From: RUG11237 sp045119215
GTDB lineage: Bacteria > Bacillota > Clostridia > Lachnospirales > Lachnospiraceae
Length of the DNA stretch: 5,699 nt
Assembly (NCBI GenBank): GCA_045119215.1
Contig: JBGVDD010000018.1
Coordinates: 1 to 5,699, forward strand
Reading direction: 5' to 3'
This document shows positions 1-5,516 of this stretch, piece by piece. Made by a program: the position numbers and the translations under genes. Each line of letters begins with the position of its first letter. Position 1 is the stretch's first letter. The notes beneath the pieces are model-generated. The model did no database searches and was not told the origin of the DNA. It saw only the letters and a list, made by a program, of their open reading frames with translations.

Positions 1-459
1 TTCTGCACCGGTTTTGATACATACATTGGAACAGGATAAGAAACTGCAGTACGAAAAGCTTCATAATTTTCCAAAATTCCATCATATAAACTGTCAAGAT
101 AATCCGGCAGCTCACTAGGAGGCATTTCTAAAAGAAAAATATCCGGTTCAAGAATCATTGTCTTATCCAAAACTTTCTTGTAATCGTTTATTAACACCGT
201 CATTTTATCACGTGTAATATCATTTTCTAACAATTATCGAATTATCCGGTTCTCCGTAAATGGATTTGTCCTCTTTCAGCGGAGCTCCATTCACGACACT
301 TTCCTCTAAAGTCCAATCAGAAAGGGCAGAATCTACAAACTCCGTCTTCAATACATCTACAGGGACACGCGTCTGTCTATAGAGCACAACAAATAATGTC
401 AATGACAACATTATTACTACAATCAAGAAAACCATTCCAATATTCTTTCTTTTTATCAA
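1..459 (-). pseudogene. Frameshifted membrane-anchored protein of unknown function, running off the left edge
   Basis: Reading leftward, translation starts at a TTG (459-457) with an AGGGGG ribosome binding site (473-468) 8 nt upstream. The N-terminus is basic (MIKRKN) and is followed by one hydrophobic segment at about residues 8-27, so the product should be a signal-anchored membrane or exported protein. The frame stops at a TGA (222-220) after 79 codons, but coding-like sequence continues one frame over to the window edge, beginning NDITRDKMTVLINDY and including ILEPDIFLLEMPP. Removing one A from the four-A run (T-run 223-226) joins the two parts smoothly as SIIVRNDITRDK. This is therefore a one-base insertion, a sequencing error, or less likely a programmed +1 shift at AAA-TGA. 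I do not recognise the family. A SGNH-hydrolase-like tail (ND followed by a PP motif) is conceivable, but no GDS block is visible. The gene diverges from the lipoprotein gene. Confidence 0.6.
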
Positions 460-466
460 TATTTTT

Positions 467-473
467 ACCCCCT
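467..473 (-). promoter_or_regulatory. Ribosome binding site fixing a TTG start
   Basis: AGGGGGT on the minus strand lies 8 nt upstream of the TTG at 459-457. The first ATG in that frame is at codon 9, at the beginning of the hydrophobic segment, where it would remove the basic N-terminus. The ribosome binding site and the charge pattern both favour TTG. Confidence 0.6.
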
Positions 474-483
474 GAACAGCATA

Positions 484-531
484 ATAATATGATATGTTCC
501 ATCATATTACAATATTCCATTCTTTATACAA
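484..531 (-). promoter_or_regulatory. Candidate leftward promoter(s) for the membrane-anchored gene
   Basis: Two overlapping sigma-A-like options are visible on the minus strand. One has -35 TTGTAT (531-526) and -10 TAATAT (509-504) with a 16-bp spacer. The other has -35 TTGTAA (512-507) and -10 TATTAT (489-484) with a 17-bp spacer. The second would start transcription close to the ribosome binding site. Both overlap the inverted repeat at 486-508. I cannot decide between them, and in AT-rich DNA either could be chance. Confidence 0.3.
486..508. repeat. Perfect 8-bp inverted repeat in the divergent intergenic region, possible operator
   Basis: AATATGAT (486-493) and ATCATATT (501-508) are perfect inverted copies separated by 7 nt. 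The repeat sits on the candidate leftward promoter -10/-35 elements, the usual place for a repressor operator. In a transcript it could also form a small AT-rich stem. No regulator gene is visible nearby. Confidence 0.4.
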
Positions 532-624
532 TCCGCTTCCGTTGCATCCACTGACTTCTGCGCAAGAAATAGCAAAACATGTATATTTCCTATGGATGTG
601 GAGCTTCTATATCCATCATGCGCA

Positions 625-653
625 TTGAAATCGCCTTCATTAATTGCTAAAAT
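625..653 (+). promoter_or_regulatory. Sigma-A-type promoter for the lipoprotein gene
   Basis: -35 TTGAAA (625-630) and -10 TAAAAT (648-653) are separated by exactly 17 bp. Transcription would start near 660, giving a leader of about 27 nt before the ATG at 687 but only about 12 nt before the alternative ATG at 672. This supports the downstream start. Confidence 0.5.
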
Positions 654-686
654 GATGGAGATAAATCCAAAATGAAGGAGACTCCT

Positions 687-1403
687 ATGAGACACTTTGA
701 TTATATTACACGTCCTGCGAAGCTGCTGACACTTGAAATTGTATTATTCGTACTTTTCATCGCAAGCAGTATTATGTTCAGTGGGTGCAACACCAAAACT
801 GATGCACAGACAGAGATTCTTCTGAATTCAAAGGAGACACTGCCAATTAACATTCAAATCGGAGAAAAACCTATCTCCCTCCTCGAAGGCAATACCATAG
901 AACAAACCTCCGATGCTGATTTAGAACGTAACCAGCTCCCAACCCATGCCAATGAAATTCTATTAAATGATGAACCTGTCAAAGGGTATACAGGAAATCT
1001 ATCTGTAAATGGCATAGAAATCGGTACCAGAATTGCCGATGCCATTGATGACTTGAAACAACAAAATGCCTGGGTCGACAGCGAATACGATCCCTATCAT
1101 GACGGATGCACAGATATCTTTGTGGCATATTTATCCGATGAGGACACAGAATTTACTCTCCCGGATATGCTGGACTGCTACATTGAATTTGCCTATGTAA
1201 AAGCAGATGATGATGAATGGAGTTTGATGGAAAAACGTGAAACTAATGAGACTATAAATAAAGAAAACGCTGCAAGCACCAAAGGAGAGCCTCTCCTTAA
1301 AGTGCAATACAGCATATTTGTTCCTGAAGATGGGGATATCGTAAAAGATGGCGTTATTGCTGGAGTTTTGGTGAGTATTGATAACCACACTCACATTGTC
1401 TAA
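687..1403 (+). CDS. Putative lipoprotein of unknown function, 238 aa, C-terminus possibly altered by recombination
   Basis: The ATG at 687 is preferred because AAGGAG (675-680) lies 6 nt upstream. An ATG at 672 would add five residues but has only a distant GGAG. The N-terminus has basic residues, a hydrophobic run (about 17-31) and FSGC with Cys34, which reads as a type II (lipoprotein) signal peptide. Phe at -3 is less usual than Leu, so lipidation is likely but not certain. The mature part is acidic and hydrophilic, with D/E-rich stretches and no motif I recognise, and should face the outside of the membrane. The last ~10 residues (SIDNHTHIV) are encoded opposite the conserved-looking zinc-ribbon end of the gene at 1354-1647. 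The true C-terminus may therefore have been lost and replaced by antisense reading. No rightward gene follows as part of an operon. Confidence 0.6.
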   Translation: MRHFDYITRPAKLLTLEIVLFVLFIASSIMFSGCNTKTDAQTEILLNSKETLPINIQIGEKPISLLEGNTIEQTSDADLERNQLPTHANEILLNDEPVKGYTGNLSVNGIEIGTRIADAIDDLKQQNAWVDSEYDPYHDGCTDIFVAYLSDEDTEFTLPDMLDCYIEFAYVKADDDEWSLMEKRETNETINKENAASTKGEPLLKVQYSIFVPEDGDIVKDGVIAGVLVSIDNHTHIV

Positions 1404-1647
1404 AATCTGTTTCTCCATCAAGGGCACGATTGCATCCATGGCATCTGATTTGATTTTTTTCCATTAATTGCATATCGGATTTTCCATATTTGCAACGTAA
1501 ATACAATATTAGCCCAATCTCATCCGCCAAAACCTCGTCATGAATTCCCTGAGCATCTAACTTATATAATTTATTTAACTTGTAAATATCCAGTTTATCC
1601 GGCCAACGGAAAACATTGTATCCTAATCTCCCGAAAAAATTATACAC
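1354..1647 (-). CDS. Zinc-ribbon protein, probably truncated at its C-terminus and cut off from its promoter by the IS
   Basis: This 97-aa leftward frame starts at a GTG (1647-1645) with an upstream in-frame TGA (1653-1651) and no obvious ribosome binding site. The protein begins MYNFFGRLGYNVFRWPDKLD, has a mixed helical middle (KLNKLYKLDAQG, YGKSDMQLMEKN), and then a zinc-ribbon half-pair C69-x2-C72 and C85-x-C87 (RCHGC ... CECG). It resembles, from memory of Clostridia accessory regions, a family of small zinc-ribbon proteins that continue well beyond this ribbon. Here the frame ends about 10 residues after the last cysteine (PKLQQ), next to the tail-to-tail overlap with the lipoprotein gene. 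I infer a 3' truncation at a recombination joint near 1375. The IS starts 20 bp upstream of the GTG, so native expression from the right is probably blocked. It may be a non-functional remnant. Confidence 0.55.
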   Translation of the reverse strand: MYNFFGRLGYNVFRWPDKLDIYKLNKLYKLDAQGIHDEVLADEIGLILYLRCKYGKSDMQLMEKNQIRCHGCNRALDGETDFRQCECGYQYSPKLQQ

Positions 1648-1666
1648 ATGTCATATCGAATGTGTT

Positions 1667-1683
1667 CTAAAACCCGCATAAAT
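1667..1683 (+). repeat. Left terminal inverted repeat of the IS
   Basis: CTAAAACCCGCATAAAT matches the inverted right end at 14 positions when one gap is allowed. An ACTGG follows immediately (1684-1688), and a matching ACTGG lies slightly further in at the right end after an extra 5 bases. The tip was placed at the C because the next base outward differs between the two ends. Confidence 0.65.
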
Positions 1684-1706
1684 ACTGGATTTTTTTGGTA
1701 TTTCTC

Positions 1707-1735
1707 TTTACAAAATAGTGTATAAAATGTATAAT
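1707..1735 (+). promoter_or_regulatory. Near-consensus promoter of the transposase gene
   Basis: -35 TTTACA (1707-1712) and a perfect -10 TATAAT (1730-1735) are spaced by 17 bp, predicting a start near 1742. The spacer contains the left arm of the 15-bp inverted repeat, so transcription from this promoter starts inside the loop and carries only the right arm. Confidence 0.65.
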
Positions 1736-1763
1736 ATAATCATAATAATTATACACTGTTTTG
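1711..1763. repeat. 15-bp inverted repeat ahead of the transposase, possible control hairpin or binding site
   Basis: The arms 1711-1725 and 1749-1763 are inverted copies with one mismatch (CAAAATAGTGTATAA against CAAAACAGTGTATAA), 23 nt apart. The right arm ends one base before the AAGGAG ribosome binding site (1765-1770). A transcript entering from outside the IS would contain both arms and could fold next to the ribosome binding site. A transcript from the internal promoter would lack the left arm. The core AGTGTATAA also occurs near the right end of the IS (3334-3342). Confidence 0.6.
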
Positions 1764-1776
1764 CAAGGAGAAATAC

Positions 1777-3327
1777 ATGTCATCATACGTTTATGTGAAG
1801 AATCCAAATGGTAAAACCTATGTTTACGAGAATACAACATACTGGGATAAAGAAACTAAAACATGCAAGCACAAACGCGTAAGCGTTGGACACCTGGATC
1901 CGGATACAGGTGCTATAGTAGCGAATCGTAAAAAAGGTGATGCTGCAAAAAATAAAGTGAAGCTGCAAGAAAATAAAGAACATTGTATTGTAACAAATAT
2001 AGGCGTTTCCCTGTTGCTTGACAAAATGGCAGATGAAACCGGGCTAAAGCCATTACTTCAGAATGTGTTCGCTGACGATTGGCAGCAGATTCTGACAGGT
2101 GCTTATTATCTTGTCAGTGAAGGTGGTGCATTATGTCATGTTTCAGAGTGGATTGCCCGTAACCGTGCTCCATACAATGGTTCTTTGACCTCTCAAAGAA
2201 TAACGGAGCTGCTCACACGCATTACACCTTCACTGCAACAGGAATTTTTTCAAAAATGGATTGAAGTCAATAAACAGGACGAATACTATGCCATGGATAT
2301 AACAAGTATTTCTTCTTACAGCGAATTCATAGAGTTCGTCCGTTGGGGCTATAACCGTGATGGAGAAGAACTTCCGCAGATAAATCTACTCATGCTTACT
2401 GGGGAAAAAAGCCGTCTGCCAATGTATTACAGAATCATACCGGGAAGTATCAAGGATGTCAGCACGCTTCAGGAAAGCCTTGAAAATCTTGAACTTATCA
2501 AAGCAGGATCACTGCATTATGTGATGGACAAAGGTTTTTACAGTGAAAAAAACATTGATGCTTTTTACGACAGACATTTGAAATATATGGTAGGCGTACC
2601 ATTTACGGCATCATTCGCAAAAGATGCTGTAGAGCGTCATCGCAAAGATATATGCAACCATCACAATTACTGCCAGGTAATGGATGATGAATTATATGCC
2701 GTGACCGAACTGATGTCATGGGATAATCACCGGATATATGTCCACATATATTTTGACAGTTACAAAGCAGAGACTGATTCTAAAAAATTTGACCACAAAC
2801 TGTATGTATGTTATAACGAACTGGTTTCTGGTAATCGAAACAAAGCAAATGAAAGCTTTTATGAAAAGTACTTTATCATAAAGGAAACACCAGTGCGTGG
2901 GCTGAAGGTCGAATATAATGAAGAAGCAATTTCTCTTCATAAAAAGAACCGAATAGGTTGGTTTGTTCTTGCAACAAATGACATAAAAGATAAAGTCAAG
3001 GCATTGGAAATATACCGTAGCAAAGATGCTGTTGAAAAGAATTTTGACGATCTAAAAAACGAACTTGATATGAAACGGCTCCGCATACATACACAGTCGA
3101 CTATGGATGGTCGTATATTTATTCAGTTTATAGCCCTGATTCTGATAACAAAGCTCAAAGAGGTTATGAGGGAAAACAATTGGTTTCAAAATCATAATCT
3201 TCAGGAAGTAATAGAAGAAATGAAATCTATACGAGAGGTTAGCATCGAGGGTAAACGTAAAAAGTTAATTACACAACTGACTGGTTTTCAGTCAGAGATA
3301 GTTGAATTATACAAACTGGTGATTTGA
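1777..3327 (+). CDS. IS1634-type DDE transposase, 516 aa, full length
   Basis: This enzyme cuts and joins the IS ends during transposition. AAGGAG (1765-1770) lies 6 nt before the ATG. The N-terminal ~60 residues (SYVYVKNPNGKTYVYEN, then KHKRVSVGHLDPDTG) match the typical opening of IS1634-family transposases, probably part of DNA binding. The RNase H-like catalytic core follows: D174 in YAMDITSIS, D251 in YVMDKGFYS and E420 in YRSKDAVEKNFDDLK. The last fits the family signature Y-(2)-R-(3)-E-(6)-K as Y413, K416, E420 and K427, with Lys in place of Arg. A beta-rich insertion lies between the second Asp and the Glu, as in IS4-type enzymes. Length is normal for the family, and no frameshift or internal stop is seen. 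The TGA stop lies inside the loop of a hairpin (3315-3336). Confidence 0.92.
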   Translation: MSSYVYVKNPNGKTYVYENTTYWDKETKTCKHKRVSVGHLDPDTGAIVANRKKGDAAKNKVKLQENKEHCIVTNIGVSLLLDKMADETGLKPLLQNVFADDWQQILTGAYYLVSEGGALCHVSEWIARNRAPYNGSLTSQRITELLTRITPSLQQEFFQKWIEVNKQDEYYAMDITSISSYSEFIEFVRWGYNRDGEELPQINLLMLTGEKSRLPMYYRIIPGSIKDVSTLQESLENLELIKAGSLHYVMDKGFYSEKNIDAFYDRHLKYMVGVPFTASFAKDAVERHRKDICNHHNYCQVMDDELYAVTELMSWDNHRIYVHIYFDSYKAETDSKKFDHKLYVCYNELVSGNRNKANESFYEKYFIIKETPVRGLKVEYNEEAISLHKKNRIGWFVLATNDIKDKVKALEIYRSKDAVEKNFDDLKNELDMKRLRIHTQSTMDGRIFIQFIALILITKLKEVMRENNWFQNHNLQEVIEEMKSIREVSIEGKRKKLITQLTGFQSEIVELYKLVI

Positions 3328-3336
3328 TTCACCAGT
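3315..3336 (+). terminator. Hairpin across the transposase stop codon, possible weak terminator
   Basis: ACTGGTGA (3315-3322) and TCACCAGT (3329-3336) form a perfect 8-bp stem with a 6-nt loop holding the TGA stop (3325-3327). The downstream sequence is AT-rich but lacks a clean T-run, so intrinsic termination would be weak. It may instead be part of the extended right end of the IS, since it abuts the AGTGTATAA motif. Confidence 0.35.
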
Positions 3337-3341
3337 GTATA

Positions 3342-3359
3342 ATTTGAGTGGGATTTTAG
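3342..3359 (-). repeat. Right terminal inverted repeat of the IS
   Basis: Read inward from 3359 this is CTAAAATCCCACTCAAAT, matching the left end (1667-1683) at CTAAAA, CCC, C and AAAT with one gap. It is directly followed inward by TTATACACTGG, which shares its core with both arms of the 1711-1763 repeat. Confidence 0.65.
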
Positions 3360-3403
3360 GTTATACCTTTTGTTTTGCCAGGCCTTGCTCGTTATAGAAA
3401 TAT

Positions 3404-3610
3404 CTATACGGCGATTCGCTCAGTGCATATACTCTTATGATGAAAACTAACGGCGATAACAGATTTGCAAATAGGACATTTTATCTTTATAATGCCTTCC
3501 GTCATCAGATCTGCGTCAAATAATCTCTTGTTCTTGCAACATGGACATGCAACATGTACTTCATTGGCATGCGCTAAAATTTCTTTATTAGAACTTCTAA
3601 TCTCTTGCAT
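3404..3610 (-). CDS. Small zinc-ribbon protein (68 aa), Com-like
   Basis: The start is ATG at 3610-3608 because GGAGGTGA (3623-3616) lies close upstream. An in-frame ATG further up (3643) has no comparable site. The protein has two CxxC pairs, C22-x2-C25 (CPCC) and C45-x2-C48 (CPIC), 19 residues apart: a compact zinc ribbon. Each pair sits in a usual ribbon context (CPCCKNKRLFD and IKIKCPICKSVIAV). The arrangement resembles the small Com-like zinc-finger proteins of phages and integrated elements, where the phage Mu Com protein is a translational regulator. The likeness is to the fold, and its role here is unknown. The IS inserted 44 bp downstream of its stop. Without the IS, the second zinc-ribbon gene (1354-1647) would follow after about 60 nt on the same strand, suggesting a former operon. 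Confidence 0.65.
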   Translation of the reverse strand: MQEIRSSNKEILAHANEVHVACPCCKNKRLFDADLMTEGIIKIKCPICKSVIAVSFHHKSICTERIAV

Positions 3611-3615
3611 TTGAT

Positions 3616-3623
3616 TCACCTCC
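3616..3623 (-). promoter_or_regulatory. Strong ribosome binding site deciding the start of the 68-aa protein
   Basis: GGAGGTGA on the minus strand is a near-perfect anti-16S match. It fixes translation at the ATG at 3610 rather than the longer frame from 3643, where the extra residues (MIIVIFLEVNQ) are simply the ribosome binding site region read through. Confidence 0.65.
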
Positions 3624-3633
3624 AAAAAGATAA

Positions 3634-3774
3634 CAATTATCATCTTGTTCGAGAAAAAAGGGATTTACTGTCACTCTCTGCAATTATAACTATGACCGTG
3701 ATCAATTGGCCACCGAAGCAGGTTTTCCGATAGATACCGAGTTAAGTATCCCCTACTGCATAACTCTATGCTGA
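3634..3774 (+). pseudogene. Possible decayed coding fragment
   Basis: The rightward frame between a TAA (3631-3633) and a TGA (3772-3774) has no usable start or ribosome binding site, yet its translation looks protein-like: FTVTLCNYNYDRDQLATEAG followed by FPIDTELSIPYCITLC. The same frame stays open after the TGA for about 55 codons (from ATG 3781), with a less convincing composition. I do not recognise a family. It could be a gene remnant from an earlier rearrangement or chance. Confidence 0.25.
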
Positions 3775-4002
3775 TTACAGATGCTCAAAATATCCGGACA
3801 TCTGTTCCCGTATTGCAATACACCCATTAGAATAAAATTGCAACGGTCTTCTCAAACTTATATGCCATTTTCTTCATTATTCATGAATAACTTTCGTAAT
3901 CAGCCTCAAAGGATTCTTCCTCAAAAGCGTAATCACTCTTTAATTTCTTAATTAAGATGATTGAATTCTATCACATACAAGCGACCTTGAAAACTCATTT
4001 TT
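3775..4002. other. Intergenic stretch with no convincing gene
   Basis: About 230 bp with only short frames on either strand, none with a ribosome binding site. An imperfect inverted repeat (AATCACTCTTTAATT against AATTAAGATGATT, about 3932-3963) could act as a weak hairpin downstream of the leftward 494-aa gene, but no strong T-run follows. I see no tRNA, CRISPR or clear riboswitch here. Confidence 0.4.
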
Positions 4003-4019
4003 GTTACTTGTTAAGTAAC
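4003..4019. repeat. Palindrome overlapping the stop codon of the 494-aa gene
   Basis: GTTACTT (4003-4009) and AAGTAAC (4013-4019) are perfect inverted arms around GTT. The leftward TAA stop (4013-4011) lies in it. On the given strand T-runs flank it on both sides (3998-4002 and 4021-4025), so it resembles a short terminator for rightward transcription. In the leftward direction of the gene itself it is followed by A residues, which does not suit intrinsic termination. It could also be a protein-binding site. Confidence 0.4.
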
Positions 4020-5495
4020 ATTTTTCTTTCCTCGTATCGGTTTCATTTCGATTCCAACTAAGATATCATTTATAACTTCAATATCGTACACACCATTTTC
4101 TAAGCAGTGAAGAATTATCATATCCCTTTCCAACGCTGGTGAAAAAATATACCCTGCTGAGATTAATAACCGCTCCGCATCTTCTTTACTTAATTCCATA
4201 GCACATGCCACCGCAATCAATGTATCTTTACCCGGCAAAGCTTTCTTCTCTCCCGGTCTTTGATAAGTTGTAAGTTCCCAAAAAGTTTTACGAGAAAATC
4301 CGACCTTGTTAAGCCTTTCTCTAATAACTTTCGGTTCAACCGCATTCTCCCTATCCTGAAACTTGGTCATTAACTCGCTTGTCCTACTGGCACGATTTGA
4401 TAATTTTAACAATAATGTATCCCTCTCTGGAATTTCTATCGTTTTGAAATTAGGACTAATCTTCTGATCTTCTGTTCCAGATAAGCTTGGTTCAAATTTG
4501 CTAATACGCTCTTCAATTCTTTGAAACTCAACTTTTCTATATATGCTTTCAATATACAGATCAACATCTGTTCTTAAAAACAACTCTGTACATGGTAAGG
4601 TTACCTGGGTTAATGGATGGCATACACGATGTTTTGGAAGTTCTTTATTCGGAGAATAATTATCCCAATATTCATTATTTGTTTTTTTGTTTGTAAAACT
4701 TGGTAAATACAAATCAAATGGAACCGATAAAATTTGTTCTATAACAGCATTTCCTTCTCCATCAACGCCTATAGCTTTTTTTCTATCACGAGTAGGCCTT
4801 AATTCTTTACCCGATAGAATTAACCTATATATTTCTGGCAAATCAGACAAAATTTTTGACATACGAACAAAATTATGCTTATAACTTTCGTCTCGTTCTT
4901 TTCTATTATGGACTTCTGCCGTCTTATAAATATCCCAACATACAACATAAAATTTTGATAGATTTACTTTATTTTCCTTCAAAAATTTATTTGCACTCAT
5001 ATACTCATCTTGATATTTTTCTTTTATATTTTCCCGTGCATATGACGGATATTGTAAAGCTAACATTGTGCAAATAATATCCCAATCACGCTCAAATTTT
5101 TCGTCATAATAAGTTGCAGAATAGACAAGGTTTCTGCCAACTATATAAACATAATCTTTCAAGCCCATGGGAATATCATCTACTCTAGGGCATTCCTCCA
5201 CTATGTATTTCCAAAAATAATCTATATTCTTCAGAAGTTCGTTTCTTAATTCTTTCTGCCAGCTTTTTACCTCTTCCCTATATTCGTACATTTCTGTAGG
5301 CGAAATTTTTTCGGTTAACTTATCATACCCCTTTTCAACCTTTATCTTTGAAAGCTCGCAATCAATCTTCTTATTAATCCAAATAGCATATAAAAGAAAT
5401 AACGCATCATATTCTTTTTTCCTTTGCAAACCACTAAAACATTTACTATATGTAATCCAATCACTAGCTTCCTCATATATTAACTTATCAGCCAA
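4011..5495 (-). CDS. Large protein of unknown function with a C-terminal XRE-like helical domain, 494 aa (502 aa from an ATC start)
   Basis: The longest frame with a standard start begins at TTG (5495-5493), which has no ribosome binding site. Upstream in frame, ATC (5519-5517) lies exactly 6 nt after AAGGTGGT (5533-5526) and would give the N-terminus MRTQDIVDLADKLIYEEASD. The true start may be this unusual codon or a mutated ATG. Residues 1 to ~380 are soluble, charged and probably mostly helical, with many Tyr, Trp and Lys and no motif I recognise. There is no signal peptide or membrane segment, so it should be cytoplasmic. Residues ~383-481 (RKTFWELTTYQRP, then LIAVACAMELSKEDAERLL and AGYIFSPALERDMIILHCLE) match a helical XRE-like domain known from Clostridia proteins, where it follows varied N-terminal modules such as macro domains. 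I infer that this tail is a DNA- or partner-binding adaptor and the N-terminal part the effector. An accessory or defence role is possible but unproven. Confidence 0.7.
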   Translation of the reverse strand: MADKLIYEEASDWITYSKCFSGLQRKKEYDALFLLYAIWINKKIDCELSKIKVEKGYDKLTEKISPTEMYEYREEVKSWQKELRNELLKNIDYFWKYIVEECPRVDDIPMGLKDYVYIVGRNLVYSATYYDEKFERDWDIICTMLALQYPSYARENIKEKYQDEYMSANKFLKENKVNLSKFYVVCWDIYKTAEVHNRKERDESYKHNFVRMSKILSDLPEIYRLILSGKELRPTRDRKKAIGVDGEGNAVIEQILSVPFDLYLPSFTNKKTNNEYWDNYSPNKELPKHRVCHPLTQVTLPCTELFLRTDVDLYIESIYRKVEFQRIEERISKFEPSLSGTEDQKISPNFKTIEIPERDTLLLKLSNRASRTSELMTKFQDRENAVEPKVIRERLNKVGFSRKTFWELTTYQRPGEKKALPGKDTLIAVACAMELSKEDAERLLISAGYIFSPALERDMIILHCLENGVYDIEVINDILVGIEMKPIRGKKNVT

Positions 5496-5516
5496 ATCAA
5501 CAATATCTTGCGTTCT

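Larger units (their letters stand above)
1667..3359 (+). mobile_element. Complete IS1634-like insertion sequence, about 1.69 kb
   Basis: The element is bounded by imperfect terminal inverted repeats starting CTAAAA at each tip (1667 inward, 3359 inward). It contains one transposase gene with its own promoter and ribosome binding site. The size and single long ORF fit the IS1634 family, part of the broad IS4-like DDE group. The bases just outside each tip form a 3-bp direct repeat GTT (1664-1666 and 3360-3362). That is shorter than the 5-6 bp usually given for the family, so it may be chance or a decayed duplication. All parts look intact, so the copy could be active. Confidence 0.8.

Noticed and set aside
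1..215. SGNH/GDSL hydrolase identity for the frameshifted left gene
   Set aside because: An ND and a PP motif are suggestive, but no GDS nucleophile block is visible and the C-terminus lies outside the window.
480..680. Possible riboswitch or structured leader between the divergent genes
   Set aside because: No known riboswitch core (for example a c-di-GMP, SAM or TPP pattern) could be recognised, and the lipoprotein leader predicted from its promoter is only about 27 nt.
672..686. Upstream ATG as the lipoprotein start
   Set aside because: The ATG itself overlaps the region of the strong AAGGAG that serves the ATG at 687, and it would leave a leader of only about 12 nt.
507..695. Leftward 62-codon frame in the divergent spacer
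   Set aside because: It overlaps the lipoprotein start and promoter and has no ribosome binding site. It is treated as an open spacer, not a gene.
854..1439. Leftward frames opposite the lipoprotein gene (854-1045, 1131-1439, 1193-1390)
   Set aside because: They are antisense to the lipoprotein coding sequence, have no ribosome binding sites, and have compositions typical of shadow translation.
1783..2940. Leftward frames opposite the transposase (1783-1983, 1824-2024, 2716-2940)
   Set aside because: Shadows of an intact transposase, with Phe/Ile/Cys-rich nonsense composition.
3393..3408. Small palindrome TATAGA-AATA-TCTATA across the stop of the 68-aa zinc-ribbon gene
   Set aside because: Only 6 A/T-dominated base pairs and no T-run, too weak to call a terminator.
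4687..5077. Rightward frames opposite the 494-aa gene (4687-4884, 4856-5077)
   Set aside because: Antisense to a long coherent protein and without start signals.
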